Source: Sediminicola sp. (GTDB lineage: Bacteria; Bacteroidota; Bacteroidia; Flavobacteriales; Flavobacteriaceae). From it: a DNA stretch of 64,000 nt. The stretch is from positions 1 to 64,000 of the forward strand of contig JAHEND010000007.1 in NCBI GenBank assembly GCA_024643325.1. The letters are read 5' to 3'. Made by a program: the position numbers and the translations under genes. Below, one piece after another: positions 37,770 to 47,764 of the stretch. The notes below the pieces were generated by a model, which made no database searches, was not told where the DNA came from, and saw nothing but the letters and a program-made list of their open reading frames with translations. The number at the start of each line of letters is the position of its first letter. Positions within the stretch are counted from its first letter, which is position 1.

Positions 37770-37872
37770 ACTAATAGCCTATTAAATGGGGGTTTAATAT
37801 GGTTTAGAAGCGCCTAAGTTATTAACAATTGTTGTGGAAAATGAGGGGTTTTAAACAAGTATAAAAACAAAA

Positions 37873-37897
37873 AAAGCCCTCCATGACGGAGGGCTTT
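37873..37897 (-). terminator. asnB terminator
   Basis: The stem AAAGCCCTCC / GGAGGGCTTT with a 5-base loop ATGAC is followed on the minus strand by a T-rich tract. It begins 39 bases beyond the asnB stop. Confidence 0.92.
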
Positions 37898-37936
37898 AGT
37901 TTCAGAAATAAATTCCGAAACAATTTCTAATTAAAA

Positions 37937-39607
37937 TTACTTGCTATAGGCATCTGAGTGTACTTTAGCCACTGCCCTACCAGAAGGATCATTCATGTTT
38001 TTAAACGCTTCATCCCATTCAAGTGCAATGGGGGTGCTACAAGCCACAGAGGGTACAGAGGGTACACATAGGGCCGCAGCATCTGAGGGGAAATGGGTCT
38101 CAAATATAGACCTGTAATAAAATTCTTCCTTAGAGGTAGGCGTTTGCAATGGGAACCTGTATGCGGCGTTGGCCAACTGTTCGTCTGTTACAGCTTCTGC
38201 AACAACTTCTTTTAGGGTGTCTATCCAATTGTATCCAACACCGTCAGAAAACTGCTCTTTTTGCCTCCAAGCGACAGATTCTGGCAGATATGCTTCAAAA
38301 GCCTTACGCAAGACCCATTTCTCCATACGCTCCCCATTGATCATTTTGTCTTGTGGGTTAATTCTCATGGCCACATCCATGAATTCTTTGTCCAAGAATG
38401 GCACCCTTCCCTCAATACCCCAAGCAGCCAATGACTTATTGGCGCGCAAGCAGTCGTACATGTGAAGCTTATCTAATTTACGGACTGTTTCTTCGTGAAA
38501 ATCTTTGGCAGACGGCGCTTTGTGAAAGTAAAGGTAGCCGCCAAAAAGCTCGTCGGCGCCCTCGCCAGACAAGACCATTTTAATACCCATAGATTTAATT
38601 ACTCTAGCCATAAGATACATAGGCGTGGAGGCTCTAATAGTGGTAATATCATAGGTTTCCAGGTTGTAAATCACATCCTTAATGGCGTCTAAACCCTCTT
38701 GAATGGTGAATTTAATTTCATGGTGCACTGTACCAATATGGTCGGCCACTCTCTGTGCCGCTGCTAAATCTGGTGAACCCTCTAATCCTACTGAGAAAGA
38801 GTGTAATTGTGGCCACCAAGCGTCTGTTGTATCTCCTGACTCTATCCTTTTTTGGGCATATTTTTTGGCTATCGCCGATGTCACTGAGGAGTCCAACCCT
38901 CCAGATAAAAGTACCCCATAAGGAACGTCAGACATAAGCTGTCTGTGTACCGCCGCCTCCAAAGCTTCTTTAATCTCCTGAATACTGGTTTCATTGTCTT
39001 TCACCGCCTCATAATCCATCCATTCTCTTTGGTACCATCTGACCATCTCACCATCACTAGAATGCATATAATGTCCTGGAGGGAATAACTCTATTTTAGA
39101 ACACACCCCTTCCAAAGCTTTTAATTCAGAGGCCACATAAAAGGTTCCGTGAATATCCCATCCAATATACAATGGAATAATCCCCATATGATCTCTGGCA
39201 ATAAAATATGCATCGTTTTGTGCGTCATAAATGGCAAAGCCAAAAATACCGTTCAATTCATCTAAGAAAGACACCCCTTTTTCTTGGTAGAGTGCTAAAA
39301 TCACCTCACAATCGGACTGAGTTTTAAAATCGTATTTACCCTCAAATTGAGCCCTTAACTCGCGGTGGTTGTATATCTCCCCATTGGCAGCCAATACCAA
39401 AGATCCATCTGCATTGAGCAGTGGCTGCTTTCCTGAAGCCGGATCTACAATAGCCAGTCGTTCATGAGCCATTATCGCATTGTCATGGTCATAAATACCG
39501 CTCCAATCCGGACCTCTATGGCGAATTTTTTTAGACATTTCTAACAACTGAGGCCTTAAATCTCCAGCAGTTTGTTTTAAATCAAAGGCACATACAATAC
39601 CACACAT
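37937..39607 (-). CDS. asnB: Asparagine synthase B (glutamine-hydrolysing)
   Basis: 556 residues. It is a glutamine amidotransferase (Ntn) domain beginning MCGIVCAF with the catalytic Cys2, RGPDWSG and ANGEIYNHRELR, then the synthetase domain with the PP-loop LLSGGLDSSVTS and GEGADELFGGY. It makes asparagine from aspartate, glutamine and ATP. It is a single gene, with a hairpin terminator after it. The upstream gap 39608-39849 is AT-rich; CATTTTTG at about 39634-39641 on the minus strand is one base from a -7 element. Confidence 0.96.
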   Translation of the reverse strand: MCGIVCAFDLKQTAGDLRPQLLEMSKKIRHRGPDWSGIYDHDNAIMAHERLAIVDPASGKQPLLNADGSLVLAANGEIYNHRELRAQFEGKYDFKTQSDCEVILALYQEKGVSFLDELNGIFGFAIYDAQNDAYFIARDHMGIIPLYIGWDIHGTFYVASELKALEGVCSKIELFPPGHYMHSSDGEMVRWYQREWMDYEAVKDNETSIQEIKEALEAAVHRQLMSDVPYGVLLSGGLDSSVTSAIAKKYAQKRIESGDTTDAWWPQLHSFSVGLEGSPDLAAAQRVADHIGTVHHEIKFTIQEGLDAIKDVIYNLETYDITTIRASTPMYLMARVIKSMGIKMVLSGEGADELFGGYLYFHKAPSAKDFHEETVRKLDKLHMYDCLRANKSLAAWGIEGRVPFLDKEFMDVAMRINPQDKMINGERMEKWVLRKAFEAYLPESVAWRQKEQFSDGVGYNWIDTLKEVVAEAVTDEQLANAAYRFPLQTPTSKEEFYYRSIFETHFPSDAAALCVPSVPSVACSTPIALEWDEAFKNMNDPSGRAVAKVHSDAYSK

Positions 39608-39755
39608 AATCGTTATTTATTTAATGAGACTACAAAAATGAGTCAAAACATTATTTTATAAAACCAAAAAGGCTATTTTAATTACATTTTATTACCTAAT
39701 ATTACAAAAAAGTGATAAATAGTTACAAAAATAGGTCATTACAGCTTATTGAACT

Positions 39756-39779
39756 TACATTTGAAAGCTAGGCTTTCAA
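39756..39779 (+). promoter_or_regulatory. -7 element overlapped by a palindrome upstream of the DUF2911 gene
   Basis: TACATTTG (39756-39763) matches TAnnTTTG. The inverted repeat TTGAAAGC-TAG-GCTTTCAA (39761-39779) starts within it and covers the expected transcription start. The layout is that of an operator placed for repression. About 70 bases of leader follow before the ATG at 39850. Confidence 0.5.
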
Positions 39780-39849
39780 TATTCGTTTTAAATGTGGAAC
39801 TTAGTATCAGAAATTTTAATTCAAAACAAACATTAATAACACACTTATT

Positions 39850-40392
39850 ATGAAAACAAACTTATTTTACAGCCTATGCTTTTTTGGTCTCCTTTGTAGC
39901 AGCAGCCTCTTTGCTCAAGACTTTGGAAAATTAGACGCGAGTCCCATGGATATTGCTTGGTTTCCAGCTAAGCATATGGACGCCAATAAAAAAATGAGGG
40001 TGATATACAACAGACCTCAACTAAAGAGCAGGTCCTTAAGCACCTTGGCTCCCAATGACGCTGTTTGGAGAACGGGTGCGAATGAAGCACCTGAAATTAC
40101 TTTCTACCAAGACGTTGTATTTGGCGGTGAGAAAGTAAAAGCAGGTACTTACGCTTTATTTACCATTCCTGGTGAAAATAGCTGGACTATTATTTTAAAT
40201 AGCAATCTCAACCAATGGGGTTCTTATTCCTATAATGAAAAAGCAGACGTTTTAAGGGTTAAAGCCATTGTTAGTAAAGACTCAGAAGCTTTAGAGTATT
40301 TTAGCATGGTATTCCATGAAGAAAATGACAACCTACAATTGTCTATGGGTTGGGACACTACTAGAGTTCACTTACCTATTTCAATACAGTAG
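39850..40392 (+). CDS. DUF2911 domain exported protein
   Basis: 180 residues. It has a signal peptide (LFYSLCFFGLLCSSSLFAQ, cleavage after Gln or Ala-Gln). The domain carries the DUF2911 features SPMDIAWFPAKHMD, VIYNRPQLKSR, NDAVWRTGANEAPEITF, VKAGTYALFTIPGENSWTIILN and WGSYSYNEKADVLRV. The family is common in Bacteroidetes and has no established function. It is a single gene with its own promoter and terminator. Confidence 0.9.
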   Translation: MKTNLFYSLCFFGLLCSSSLFAQDFGKLDASPMDIAWFPAKHMDANKKMRVIYNRPQLKSRSLSTLAPNDAVWRTGANEAPEITFYQDVVFGGEKVKAGTYALFTIPGENSWTIILNSNLNQWGSYSYNEKADVLRVKAIVSKDSEALEYFSMVFHEENDNLQLSMGWDTTRVHLPISIQ

Positions 40393-40410
40393 TACCAATT
40401 GAATAACATA

Positions 40411-40440
40411 AAAAAAAGGAGCCCTAGGGCTCCTTTTTTT
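40411..40440. terminator. Bidirectional terminator, perfect 30-base palindrome
   Basis: A perfect inverted repeat centred on CCTAGG: AAAAAAAGGAGCCCT and its complement. It gives a strong stem with a T7 tail on both strands, between the convergent DUF2911 (+) and amidohydrolase (-) genes. Confidence 0.93.
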
Positions 40441-40459
40441 ATAAATTATTTTTTGAATT

Positions 40460-42091
40460 CTATTCATAAACAAGTTCTCCCCCTACATAAGTTCTGAAAA
40501 CCTTAATATTAGGAACTTCAATCAATGGTATCTGCATCATATCCTGGTGGTATATGACAAAATCAGCCATTTTACCTACAGAAATACTTCCGCGTTCTGC
40601 CTCCTGAAAATTCGAATAAGCCGCCCACAAAGTCATCCCTTTTAAAGTTTCTTCTCTCGTTAAACCATCCTGAATCTGAAAACCACCCTCTGGATAACCT
40701 GAGGTGTCTTGCCTGGCTGTTGCGGCTAAGAAAGTCAAGAATGGGCTTACTTGTTCCACAGGAAAATCAGTGCCAAGTGCAATAGTTCCAGCCTTGTCTA
40801 ACAAAGTTTTAAAAGCGTAAGCACCTGCCATTCTCTTTGAACCCAGCCGATCTTCTGCCCAGTACATATCTGAGGTTGCATGGGTCGGTTGAACCGAAGG
40901 GATAATTCCTCCATTAAAATAATCAAAATCTTCAGGACTGATGATTTGAGCGTGTTCTACTTTCCAACGCTTGTCTTTGGTGCCCACTAGTGCTTCTGCA
41001 TAGGCACGAAGTACTACAATATTCGCAGAGTCTCCAATCGCATGGGTATTCATCTGGTAATCTGTTGCCGCAATTCGTTTAGCTAAAGCTTCAATCTCTT
41101 TAACACCTGTGACCATAGCACCAAAGTGGTTGTCCCTATCTGAGTATGCTTCCCTGAGGGTTGCTCCCCTAGATCCAAGCGCTCCGTCTGCATATACTTT
41201 AACACTCCCCACCCTCAGTCTTGGGGTCTCTATAACGCCTTTAGGCAAGAAGTAATCTAAATTTTCAGGACTGTTACTGACCATAGCATAAATCCTCATT
41301 TTAAGATCTCCCGTCTGGTGCAAACTGTCTATAATTTCTATAACATCTCTATTTAAACCAGCGTCATTTACCGTAGTTAATCCGTAAGAAAAGGCTATAC
41401 GCTGAGCGTCTTTTAAAGCCGTAACAATATCTGCTACTGTAGGCTTAGGCATTACTGCGTCTACGAGTGCCATTGGATTGTCTACCAATATACCTATGAG
41501 TGCACCATTTTCCTTTTCTATGCTCCCTCCAGCTACCTCAGTATCTGTGGTAATACCCGCTAAATCCAAAGCAGCCTGATTCACTAGATAAGCATGTCCG
41601 TCTACCCTTTCCAGGGCTACCGGTATATCTGGAAACAAGGCATCTAAAGCAGCTTTGGTGGGGTATTTTTTTTCTTCCCAGTCATTCTGATCCCATCCCC
41701 TACCTCTAATAAATACGGCAGGTTTTTCATCGTGAAAAGCCACGACCCTGTCAAGGACTTCTTGGTAACTTTTTGTTCCTACCAAATCTACCACCTGTTG
41801 GTTTTGTCCCAAACCGTAGAAATGACAATGTGCGTCTATTAATCCAGGGGTAACGGCTTTACCTTGGGCATTTATAACCTTTGAAGATTTATACTGATTT
41901 TGGAGCGTTTCCGTATCCCCTAAGGCAACAAAACGACCTTGGTGTACCGCAAAAGCAGTAGCGGTCTTTTGAGTGTCGTCTACCGTATAAACTTTGGCGT
42001 TCACCACCAAAAGGTCTACGGACTCTTTAGGGCTACAGCTAACGGCGAGTGCAGTAATTGCAGTTAAAAATAACGATTTGTACAATGTCAT
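40460..42091 (-). CDS. YtcJ-like amidohydrolase, lipoprotein
   Basis: About 543 residues from the ATG at 42091, which gives a clean lipoprotein signal (MTLYKSLFLTAITALAVSC, lipid Cys19). An upstream in-frame start at 42160 would add 23 residues that spoil the signal. Metal-dependent hydrolase motifs: GLIDAHCHFYG (HxH), GRGWDQNDW, LERVDGHAYLVN, KVEHAQIISPEDF and LGTDFPVEQVSPF. Related enzymes hydrolyse amides or N-formyl groups, but the substrate is unknown. It is probably envelope-anchored, and is downstream of the barrel gene by about 78 bases. Confidence 0.88.
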   Translation of the reverse strand: MTLYKSLFLTAITALAVSCSPKESVDLLVVNAKVYTVDDTQKTATAFAVHQGRFVALGDTETLQNQYKSSKVINAQGKAVTPGLIDAHCHFYGLGQNQQVVDLVGTKSYQEVLDRVVAFHDEKPAVFIRGRGWDQNDWEEKKYPTKAALDALFPDIPVALERVDGHAYLVNQAALDLAGITTDTEVAGGSIEKENGALIGILVDNPMALVDAVMPKPTVADIVTALKDAQRIAFSYGLTTVNDAGLNRDVIEIIDSLHQTGDLKMRIYAMVSNSPENLDYFLPKGVIETPRLRVGSVKVYADGALGSRGATLREAYSDRDNHFGAMVTGVKEIEALAKRIAATDYQMNTHAIGDSANIVVLRAYAEALVGTKDKRWKVEHAQIISPEDFDYFNGGIIPSVQPTHATSDMYWAEDRLGSKRMAGAYAFKTLLDKAGTIALGTDFPVEQVSPFLTFLAATARQDTSGYPEGGFQIQDGLTREETLKGMTLWAAYSNFQEAERGSISVGKMADFVIYHQDMMQIPLIEVPNIKVFRTYVGGELVYE

Positions 42092-42169
42092 GTTATGGGG
42101 ATTTGGTTTAATAATTTTAATTGGTTTTAAAAACAAATAAAGATAAGGAACTGAAGTCAAAAAGAAAAC

Positions 42170-43915
42170 CTATAAATCGAATCTGTACTGTGCTCCTGCC
42201 ATTACAATCCTGGGGGGAGCGACAAAACCAGACCACAGTGCATAGGTACTGCCTGTTAGGTTACTGCCTTTGACAAAAACAGATAGTCGTTCATTCGCCT
42301 GATAAAACAACTGGGCGTCTAATCTGTGAAATCCTGGCAATTCGAAAACTTCAGAAGGCAATGGTCCAGGAACAATAAATTGCACCATTTGACTAGATCT
42401 GGCGGTTCTAACACCTGTATAATTCCAAGAGCCATTTAATGTAAATCGGGTTAAAAAGTTGTATTCTAATTGTATTCTTGCGCTTTCTTTGGGCAAATGC
42501 CAAGCCTCTTGGGCAGGAGTTGTGGTATAATCAAAACGATGGTAATGACCTGAGAGACTCAGTCCTTGTAATGGCGCTGCTTCTATACCAACACCCAAAC
42601 GCTGGGTATCTATTGCGTCATAGACCACCTCAAAGCTATTACCGTAATTAAACTGTTTTTCATAGGCGTTTAAATAATTCTTGGGATTCTGCACAAATAA
42701 TGCCTGGTTGTTTGTACTGTTTTCCATCCAAGACAAGCTGTAGGAAAAAGCAGCTCCACCACCTTTTACACCCAATTCAAATGCATAACGCTGGTCAGAA
42801 GGAAGCACTTCTAACGAAGGAGACACAAAAGGATTCTCTTGAACAAAAGAAGCGTAATCATTTAAATTGAAGTCTCCACTTAGACGGGCAAAAGCACTCA
42901 CAAAATCTGCCACAAGAGCATATTGACCATAAATATCTGGATAAATTTTTAGTCCATTGGAGTAAATTATTTTTGACCCTAGCTTAAAAAAAGCATCGGC
43001 GTCAGCCAACTCAATCACAGGATTTAAAGCTACTTTATGAATCTGGTACCCCAATCCATTGCTTTGGTCAAAAGAAGGCAGCGGTGGGATACTAAATTGG
43101 CCTCCCCTAAAGTCGTAACTGGCATTCCAAAACAGGGGTTTATCTCCAAGCATGAAACGTCCATTCCCATGAACAATAATTTTTTGGGCGTTGGATTGGG
43201 TGGTATCTCTAAAATCTCCCCCCGTGATACTCAAGGACTCCAAAGCGCCTTTGTCTTGCCTAAAAGATCCAAAGATTTCAGAAGAAAAATAGTTTTGCTG
43301 TAAATCATATACCGGGACCGCTATGGAAAGCTGCGCTATTCCGCCTTGCATGATTGGCATTCCATACCAAGAATAGGCCATATGCTTGAGTGACGCTCCG
43401 GCCTGGTAGTGCTTTTTGCGCTTAGAAAAATAATAACTTCCTTGTAATTGGGTGTTAAAAAAATTGCTATCCCAATCTAACTCAGGAAGGTCCTGCACCA
43501 TACTGTTGTGAATGAGTTGTAATCCAATATGGGCATATCTAGATTGCTTTATCTGACTGTCTGCCCAAAGCGCTGCCGTACTCCTACTTCCCAAACCCAA
43601 ATGCACCAGGGTATTGTAGGACTTAGGGGCTTTCTCAGCAGGCAAGACGTCTGGCGCGGCCAATTGCGGGATAAAATTAGAGGCTACAGGAAATTCTTGT
43701 ATAGGATATGTTAAGGTTCTTTTTTGATCCCATGAAACCTCTTTGAGAATGGGTGCTATAAGAGGCTTAGCTCCAATTAAAATAACTGGGGCATAATTCT
43801 TTACTACAGTAACAGACTCTGTACCCAAGTCTTGGTCCTGAGCCAAAATTGGACTTGTGGCCAATAAAAAGAGTAATGAAAAGTATAGGTTGTTTTTAAG
43901 CATCTGTGTCTTCAT
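42170..43915 (-). CDS. Outer-membrane beta-barrel protein (TonB-dependent-receptor-like, no plug seen)
   Basis: 581 residues. The signal peptide (LYFSLLFLLATSPILAQ) is followed by a short periplasmic segment, then alternating amphipathic strands throughout, ending AGAQYRFDL with the aromatic-hydrophobic C-terminus of barrels. The final part resembles the last strands of TonB-dependent receptors (GFHRLDAQLFYQANERLSVFVKGSNLTGS). No plug domain or obvious TonB box is present. It overlaps the TPR gene upstream by 20 bases, so the two are coupled. The ATG at 43903 is an alternative start. Confidence 0.75.
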   Translation of the reverse strand: MKTQMLKNNLYFSLLFLLATSPILAQDQDLGTESVTVVKNYAPVILIGAKPLIAPILKEVSWDQKRTLTYPIQEFPVASNFIPQLAAPDVLPAEKAPKSYNTLVHLGLGSRSTAALWADSQIKQSRYAHIGLQLIHNSMVQDLPELDWDSNFFNTQLQGSYYFSKRKKHYQAGASLKHMAYSWYGMPIMQGGIAQLSIAVPVYDLQQNYFSSEIFGSFRQDKGALESLSITGGDFRDTTQSNAQKIIVHGNGRFMLGDKPLFWNASYDFRGGQFSIPPLPSFDQSNGLGYQIHKVALNPVIELADADAFFKLGSKIIYSNGLKIYPDIYGQYALVADFVSAFARLSGDFNLNDYASFVQENPFVSPSLEVLPSDQRYAFELGVKGGGAAFSYSLSWMENSTNNQALFVQNPKNYLNAYEKQFNYGNSFEVVYDAIDTQRLGVGIEAAPLQGLSLSGHYHRFDYTTTPAQEAWHLPKESARIQLEYNFLTRFTLNGSWNYTGVRTARSSQMVQFIVPGPLPSEVFELPGFHRLDAQLFYQANERLSVFVKGSNLTGSTYALWSGFVAPPRIVMAGAQYRFDL

Positions 43916-46907
43916 TTAATTTGGCGTCTTCTAACTGGGCTATTTTAATTTCTGCTTCCCTCATTAATTCGGGGTATTGCAGGAAATTCTCTAGTACATT
44001 TTGCCACAAATACTGGGCTTGAAATAAATCTTCTAAGGCAAAAAAATTGTCCCCCATTAGAAGGAGTCCCTTAGCAGACCACATTTTATAGGCACCGTAA
44101 TCACTGGCCAGTTCAAGAATTAATTCATTGGAAGCCTCGTAGTTTGCCGACGCATTTTTATAATAGGCCAACCAATACAAAGATTCTGCGACCAAGACCC
44201 CAGAAGCTACTTCCTTAAGCGAGGCATAGCCAGCAATGGCTGCCGTAACATCTCCTTTAATGTGAGCACCTCTAGCCAACATAATCTGAGCGTCTTGCTT
44301 AATCTCCTCTGGTACCTCAGCAAGAACCATCACAGATTGGGCGTAGTTTAATGCAGCCTCTAAGGATTGGTTTTCATAACTTAAACGCATGAGATTAGAC
44401 AAAGCATAGGCCTTATTAGCGGGGTCTTGTGACTTAGACAATAATTGCTTTAAAGTGGCTTCTGGATTTTCTCCAAAGCCTTTTTCTAGTTGTAGTTTTA
44501 TATATGCGACCAAGGCTGCTTCTGCATGTATAGATGCTGCCTTAGCCACAAAATCATACAATGGGAATGCCTTGTTGTCTTGAGCAGTTTCGGTGTAAAG
44601 CAGGGCCAAATTATAACTGACGCTTAATGCGTTCGCTCCGTTGGGAAAATCTTTCAAATACTGTTCAAATCTGTTTATTTGCGCTTCGAGGCCCAAAGAT
44701 GACAGGGTCCTGTTCAACTGGTCATAGGTCTGTTTTTCTAAAGAAGCCTCTGAATCTTGGGGCAAATTCAGTTGGGCCACCCATTTTCTGTAGTCACTTA
44801 AACGCCCTTGGTCAATATATATTCTCTTTGCCGCAGAAACTGCTTGAGAAAAAGAGGCAGACTTTGGGAAGCGATTTACTAAGTCTTGGAATGTTTTTAA
44901 TGAGGCGTCTATTTCGGACGTATTAAACAAGAGCAATCCTTTTCTCAACATGGCTTGAGGCACTAAATCGCTTTTAGGAAATTCTGTTATTAGACGGTCG
45001 TAATAAGTGATTGCCTGAGAGTTATTTTCTTGTGCTGTTTCACTTAGCCCTAATTCTAAATAAACTTTTGGCAGGTAATTGTGTTCTGGAAAACGGCCAA
45101 TAAAGGATGTAAGTATCCCTATTTTTTTAGCGGTATTTCCATTTAATCCATGTGCCATAGCCTTGTTAAATTCAGCATAAGCGGTTGCTTGGGGCTGTGA
45201 TTTTGCCACAGACTCATAACTAGAAATGGCCATTGAAAATTGACCGCTGCTGTACTGAGCGTCTGCTATTCTAAGTGCAGCTTGGTTCCGTTCCACTTCT
45301 AAATTAGTGATTGATTGGGTCTGACTTAAAAATTGTTTAAACGCAGTAATTGCTCGTGTAAATTCTTTTGTTTTAAAAAAAGCAAAGCCCTTTTGGTAGG
45401 GTAATAATAACCGCAAGCGATCTGGCAGAAGTGATTCATTCTTTATGTCTGCCAGAAAAGCAAATGCATTCGTATACGCGTATGTTCTTAAAGCGAGTTC
45501 AGACTGCCAAAAAAGGGCTTCTACAGCAGCTGCTGAATGATTGTCAAGAGCAATAAGCGCTTCAAAATACTCTTGTGCCAACGCTATTTGCTTTTGTTCC
45601 ATGGCCATGAGTCCTGCTTGTAGGCCTATTGATTGTCTGGTTTTTACATCCTTAGGGTTTCGCTGAGCCAATAGTGCCAAAGCAGCTTGAAAATCTCCCT
45701 CCAATAAACTGGCTTCCAGCAGGAGTTCTTCTAGGGTGGCGGCTCTGGAATCCTTGGGGTAAGCAGTTATAAATTGGTCAAAAACATCCTGAAGAGATGC
45801 ATAAGGGTTGCCAATCTCATAACTGAGTTGGGCATAATTATAGCGAGCTTCTTTTTGAATATCTGTGTTAAAATTAAAATCTGCTGCACGCTTAAATGCG
45901 TTGAGAGCCTGTGATTTTTGGTTCTCCTTTAAATAAGCTGCAGCCAACAAATAGTATGCGTTTTGCACCAAATCAGTTTCTTGGTTTAGAATCTTGTTAA
46001 ACTGTGCTATGGCATCTTTTGATTGACCATTGATATAATAGCAATAGCCTAATTGATAGTAATCTTCTGCGCGCCAAACCCTCCTATCTCCCCTGTAATC
46101 TAATAGATACGGAATAGCTTTCTCATACTCTTGCAGGCTAAAATAGGCCTCTCCCACTACCTTACTCAGTTGGGAAGCTTCCGAACGATTGGCCTTAGGC
46201 AAATACCCTAATGCAGACTCAATAGCAGCCTGATAGTTACCTTCTCTAAAATAAATGTCAGCCAAAAAATAAGGCAGTCTGTCTGTTTTAAAACCTGAAA
46301 AATCACTTTGGAACAAATTCTTAGCAGTCTTATAATCTCCTGAGGCATAGGAAGTATAGGCTTTGTAATACAAGACCGCTTTAACGTATGTACTGTTAGC
46401 TGCTATTTGATTAAATAGATCTGAAGCAGCTTTATAGTCTTTGTTTACGAATTTACAGTAGCCGTAATAAAAATAATAATCCTCTTGTTCCTTTGGAGAA
46501 AGCCCACCAATTACAACCTTCTGAAGCCATGGTAATGCTTTAGAATATTGACCAATCTTAAAAAAAGCTCCACCTGCTTTAAAATAAATTTGATTGGCTC
46601 CTATGGCATTGGGATAATTTTTAACAAAGTCCGAAGCAAGTGATATAGCATTAGGGTCTTCCATACCAATTGCAGCCAACACTTGTACTTGAGCCGCTTG
46701 TTGGGCGATTATTTTGTCCGGATGCTCTTTTAAATCTGATCCCAAATCAGCTGCCACTGAATAACGTTTAGCTTGAAGCCATTGCTGGGCAATATTCAAC
46801 TGCTGTTGCGCATGGGAGTCTCCTAGATAAATCTGGCCTAAAAGTGACATTGGGCCTAAAAACAATAGCAAAAAACAACGACTAAATACAGACAATCTCA
46901 TAGACAT
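43896..46907 (-). CDS. Large tetratricopeptide-repeat protein
   Basis: 1003 residues. A signal peptide (RLSVFSRCFLLLFLGPMSLLGQ) is followed by TPR units over nearly the whole length, e.g. GGAFFKIGQYSKALPWLQKV, YQLGYCYYINGQSKDAIAQF, ELGLSETAQENNSQAITYYD. Repeats of this kind form a solenoid for protein binding in the periplasm. The 20-base overlap with the barrel gene downstream suggests that the two products act together, perhaps as a secretion, assembly or uptake complex; this is inference. A small hairpin AGGAAG-GCTA-CTTCCT lies upstream at 46921-46936. Confidence 0.85.
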   Translation of the reverse strand: MSMRLSVFSRCFLLLFLGPMSLLGQIYLGDSHAQQQLNIAQQWLQAKRYSVAADLGSDLKEHPDKIIAQQAAQVQVLAAIGMEDPNAISLASDFVKNYPNAIGANQIYFKAGGAFFKIGQYSKALPWLQKVVIGGLSPKEQEDYYFYYGYCKFVNKDYKAASDLFNQIAANSTYVKAVLYYKAYTSYASGDYKTAKNLFQSDFSGFKTDRLPYFLADIYFREGNYQAAIESALGYLPKANRSEASQLSKVVGEAYFSLQEYEKAIPYLLDYRGDRRVWRAEDYYQLGYCYYINGQSKDAIAQFNKILNQETDLVQNAYYLLAAAYLKENQKSQALNAFKRAADFNFNTDIQKEARYNYAQLSYEIGNPYASLQDVFDQFITAYPKDSRAATLEELLLEASLLEGDFQAALALLAQRNPKDVKTRQSIGLQAGLMAMEQKQIALAQEYFEALIALDNHSAAAVEALFWQSELALRTYAYTNAFAFLADIKNESLLPDRLRLLLPYQKGFAFFKTKEFTRAITAFKQFLSQTQSITNLEVERNQAALRIADAQYSSGQFSMAISSYESVAKSQPQATAYAEFNKAMAHGLNGNTAKKIGILTSFIGRFPEHNYLPKVYLELGLSETAQENNSQAITYYDRLITEFPKSDLVPQAMLRKGLLLFNTSEIDASLKTFQDLVNRFPKSASFSQAVSAAKRIYIDQGRLSDYRKWVAQLNLPQDSEASLEKQTYDQLNRTLSSLGLEAQINRFEQYLKDFPNGANALSVSYNLALLYTETAQDNKAFPLYDFVAKAASIHAEAALVAYIKLQLEKGFGENPEATLKQLLSKSQDPANKAYALSNLMRLSYENQSLEAALNYAQSVMVLAEVPEEIKQDAQIMLARGAHIKGDVTAAIAGYASLKEVASGVLVAESLYWLAYYKNASANYEASNELILELASDYGAYKMWSAKGLLLMGDNFFALEDLFQAQYLWQNVLENFLQYPELMREAEIKIAQLEDAKLNEDTDA

Positions 46908-47037
46908 AGTACAATTAAAAAGGAAGGCTACTTCCTAAACGCTTCATTTTTAAATAAAGTATAAAGGAATGGAAAATTAAAAAACCTAGAGCGGGTTACA
47001 AAAGAACTTAGTACATTTATATTCACAATTTAAACAG

Positions 47038-47721
47038 ATGTCTTTGCCCATTTTAGAAATTCAACACGCGACTATTTTTCAAGACCAAAACATGGTACTT
47101 CAAGACATATCCCTAAAGTTAGAAAAAGGTTCATTTACGTACCTGATCGGAAAAACAGGGAGCGGAAAGAGCAGTCTCATGAAAACGCTCTACGGAGAAA
47201 TTCCTTTAAAACAAGGCTCAGGGCATATAGTAGGTGTTAATTTAGTGGGCCTCAAAGAGGCCGATATTCCTTTTCTAAGACGTAAAATAGGGATTGTATT
47301 CCAGGACTTTAAACTCCTACCAGACAGATCTGTAATGAACAACCTGCTTTTTGTACTCAAAGCCACCGGTTGGACAGACGCTTTAAAAATGGAAGAAAAA
47401 GCCAATGAAGTGTTGGACAAAGTAGGCATGAAAACCAAAGGATTTAAATACCCTCATGAACTTTCCGGAGGAGAACAACAGCGTATAGCTATAGCCAGGG
47501 CTCTACTCAATGATCCCGAACTTATTTTGGCAGACGAACCCACCGGAAACTTAGATCCTCAAACCAGTGCAGAGGTCATGAAAGTCTTGACAGAGATTCA
47601 CCAAAATGGCAAAACTATTTTAATGGTGACCCACGACTACGCCCTACTATTAAAATTCCCTTTCAAAACCTTAAAATGCGAAGACAGCAAAATCTTTGAA
47701 GTGGTTCAAAAAGCGCTGTGA
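47038..47721 (+). CDS. ftsE: Cell-division ABC ATPase FtsE
   Basis: 227 residues. Walker [15 protein letters not shown]-loop [20 protein letters not shown] (the FQDFKLL phrase is characteristic of FtsE), signature [16 protein letters not shown], Walker [13 protein letters not shown] and H-loop MVTHDY. With FtsX it controls septal peptidoglycan hydrolases. ftsX is not adjacent; the permease at 58335 is LolC-like and not a good FtsX candidate. Confidence 0.9.
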   Translation: MSLPILEIQHATIFQDQNMVLQDISLKLEKGSFTYLIGKTGSGKSSLMKTLYGEIPLKQGSGHIVGVNLVGLKEADIPFLRRKIGIVFQDFKLLPDRSVMNNLLFVLKATGWTDALKMEEKANEVLDKVGMKTKGFKYPHELSGGEQQRIAIARALLNDPELILADEPTGNLDPQTSAEVMKVLTEIHQNGKTILMVTHDYALLLKFPFKTLKCEDSKIFEVVQKAL

Positions 47722-47764
47722 TATTTTTTTTGTTTCTTTGTTTTGCTAAAATTATTAAGCATAC

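Noticed and set aside
38149-38937. Cluster of plus-strand ORFs opposite asnB
   Set aside because: All are antisense shadows of the synthetase domain, several overlapping each other in different frames.
42092-42160. 23-residue N-terminal extension of the amidohydrolase
   Set aside because: It precedes a complete lipoprotein signal starting at 42091 and would block its recognition.
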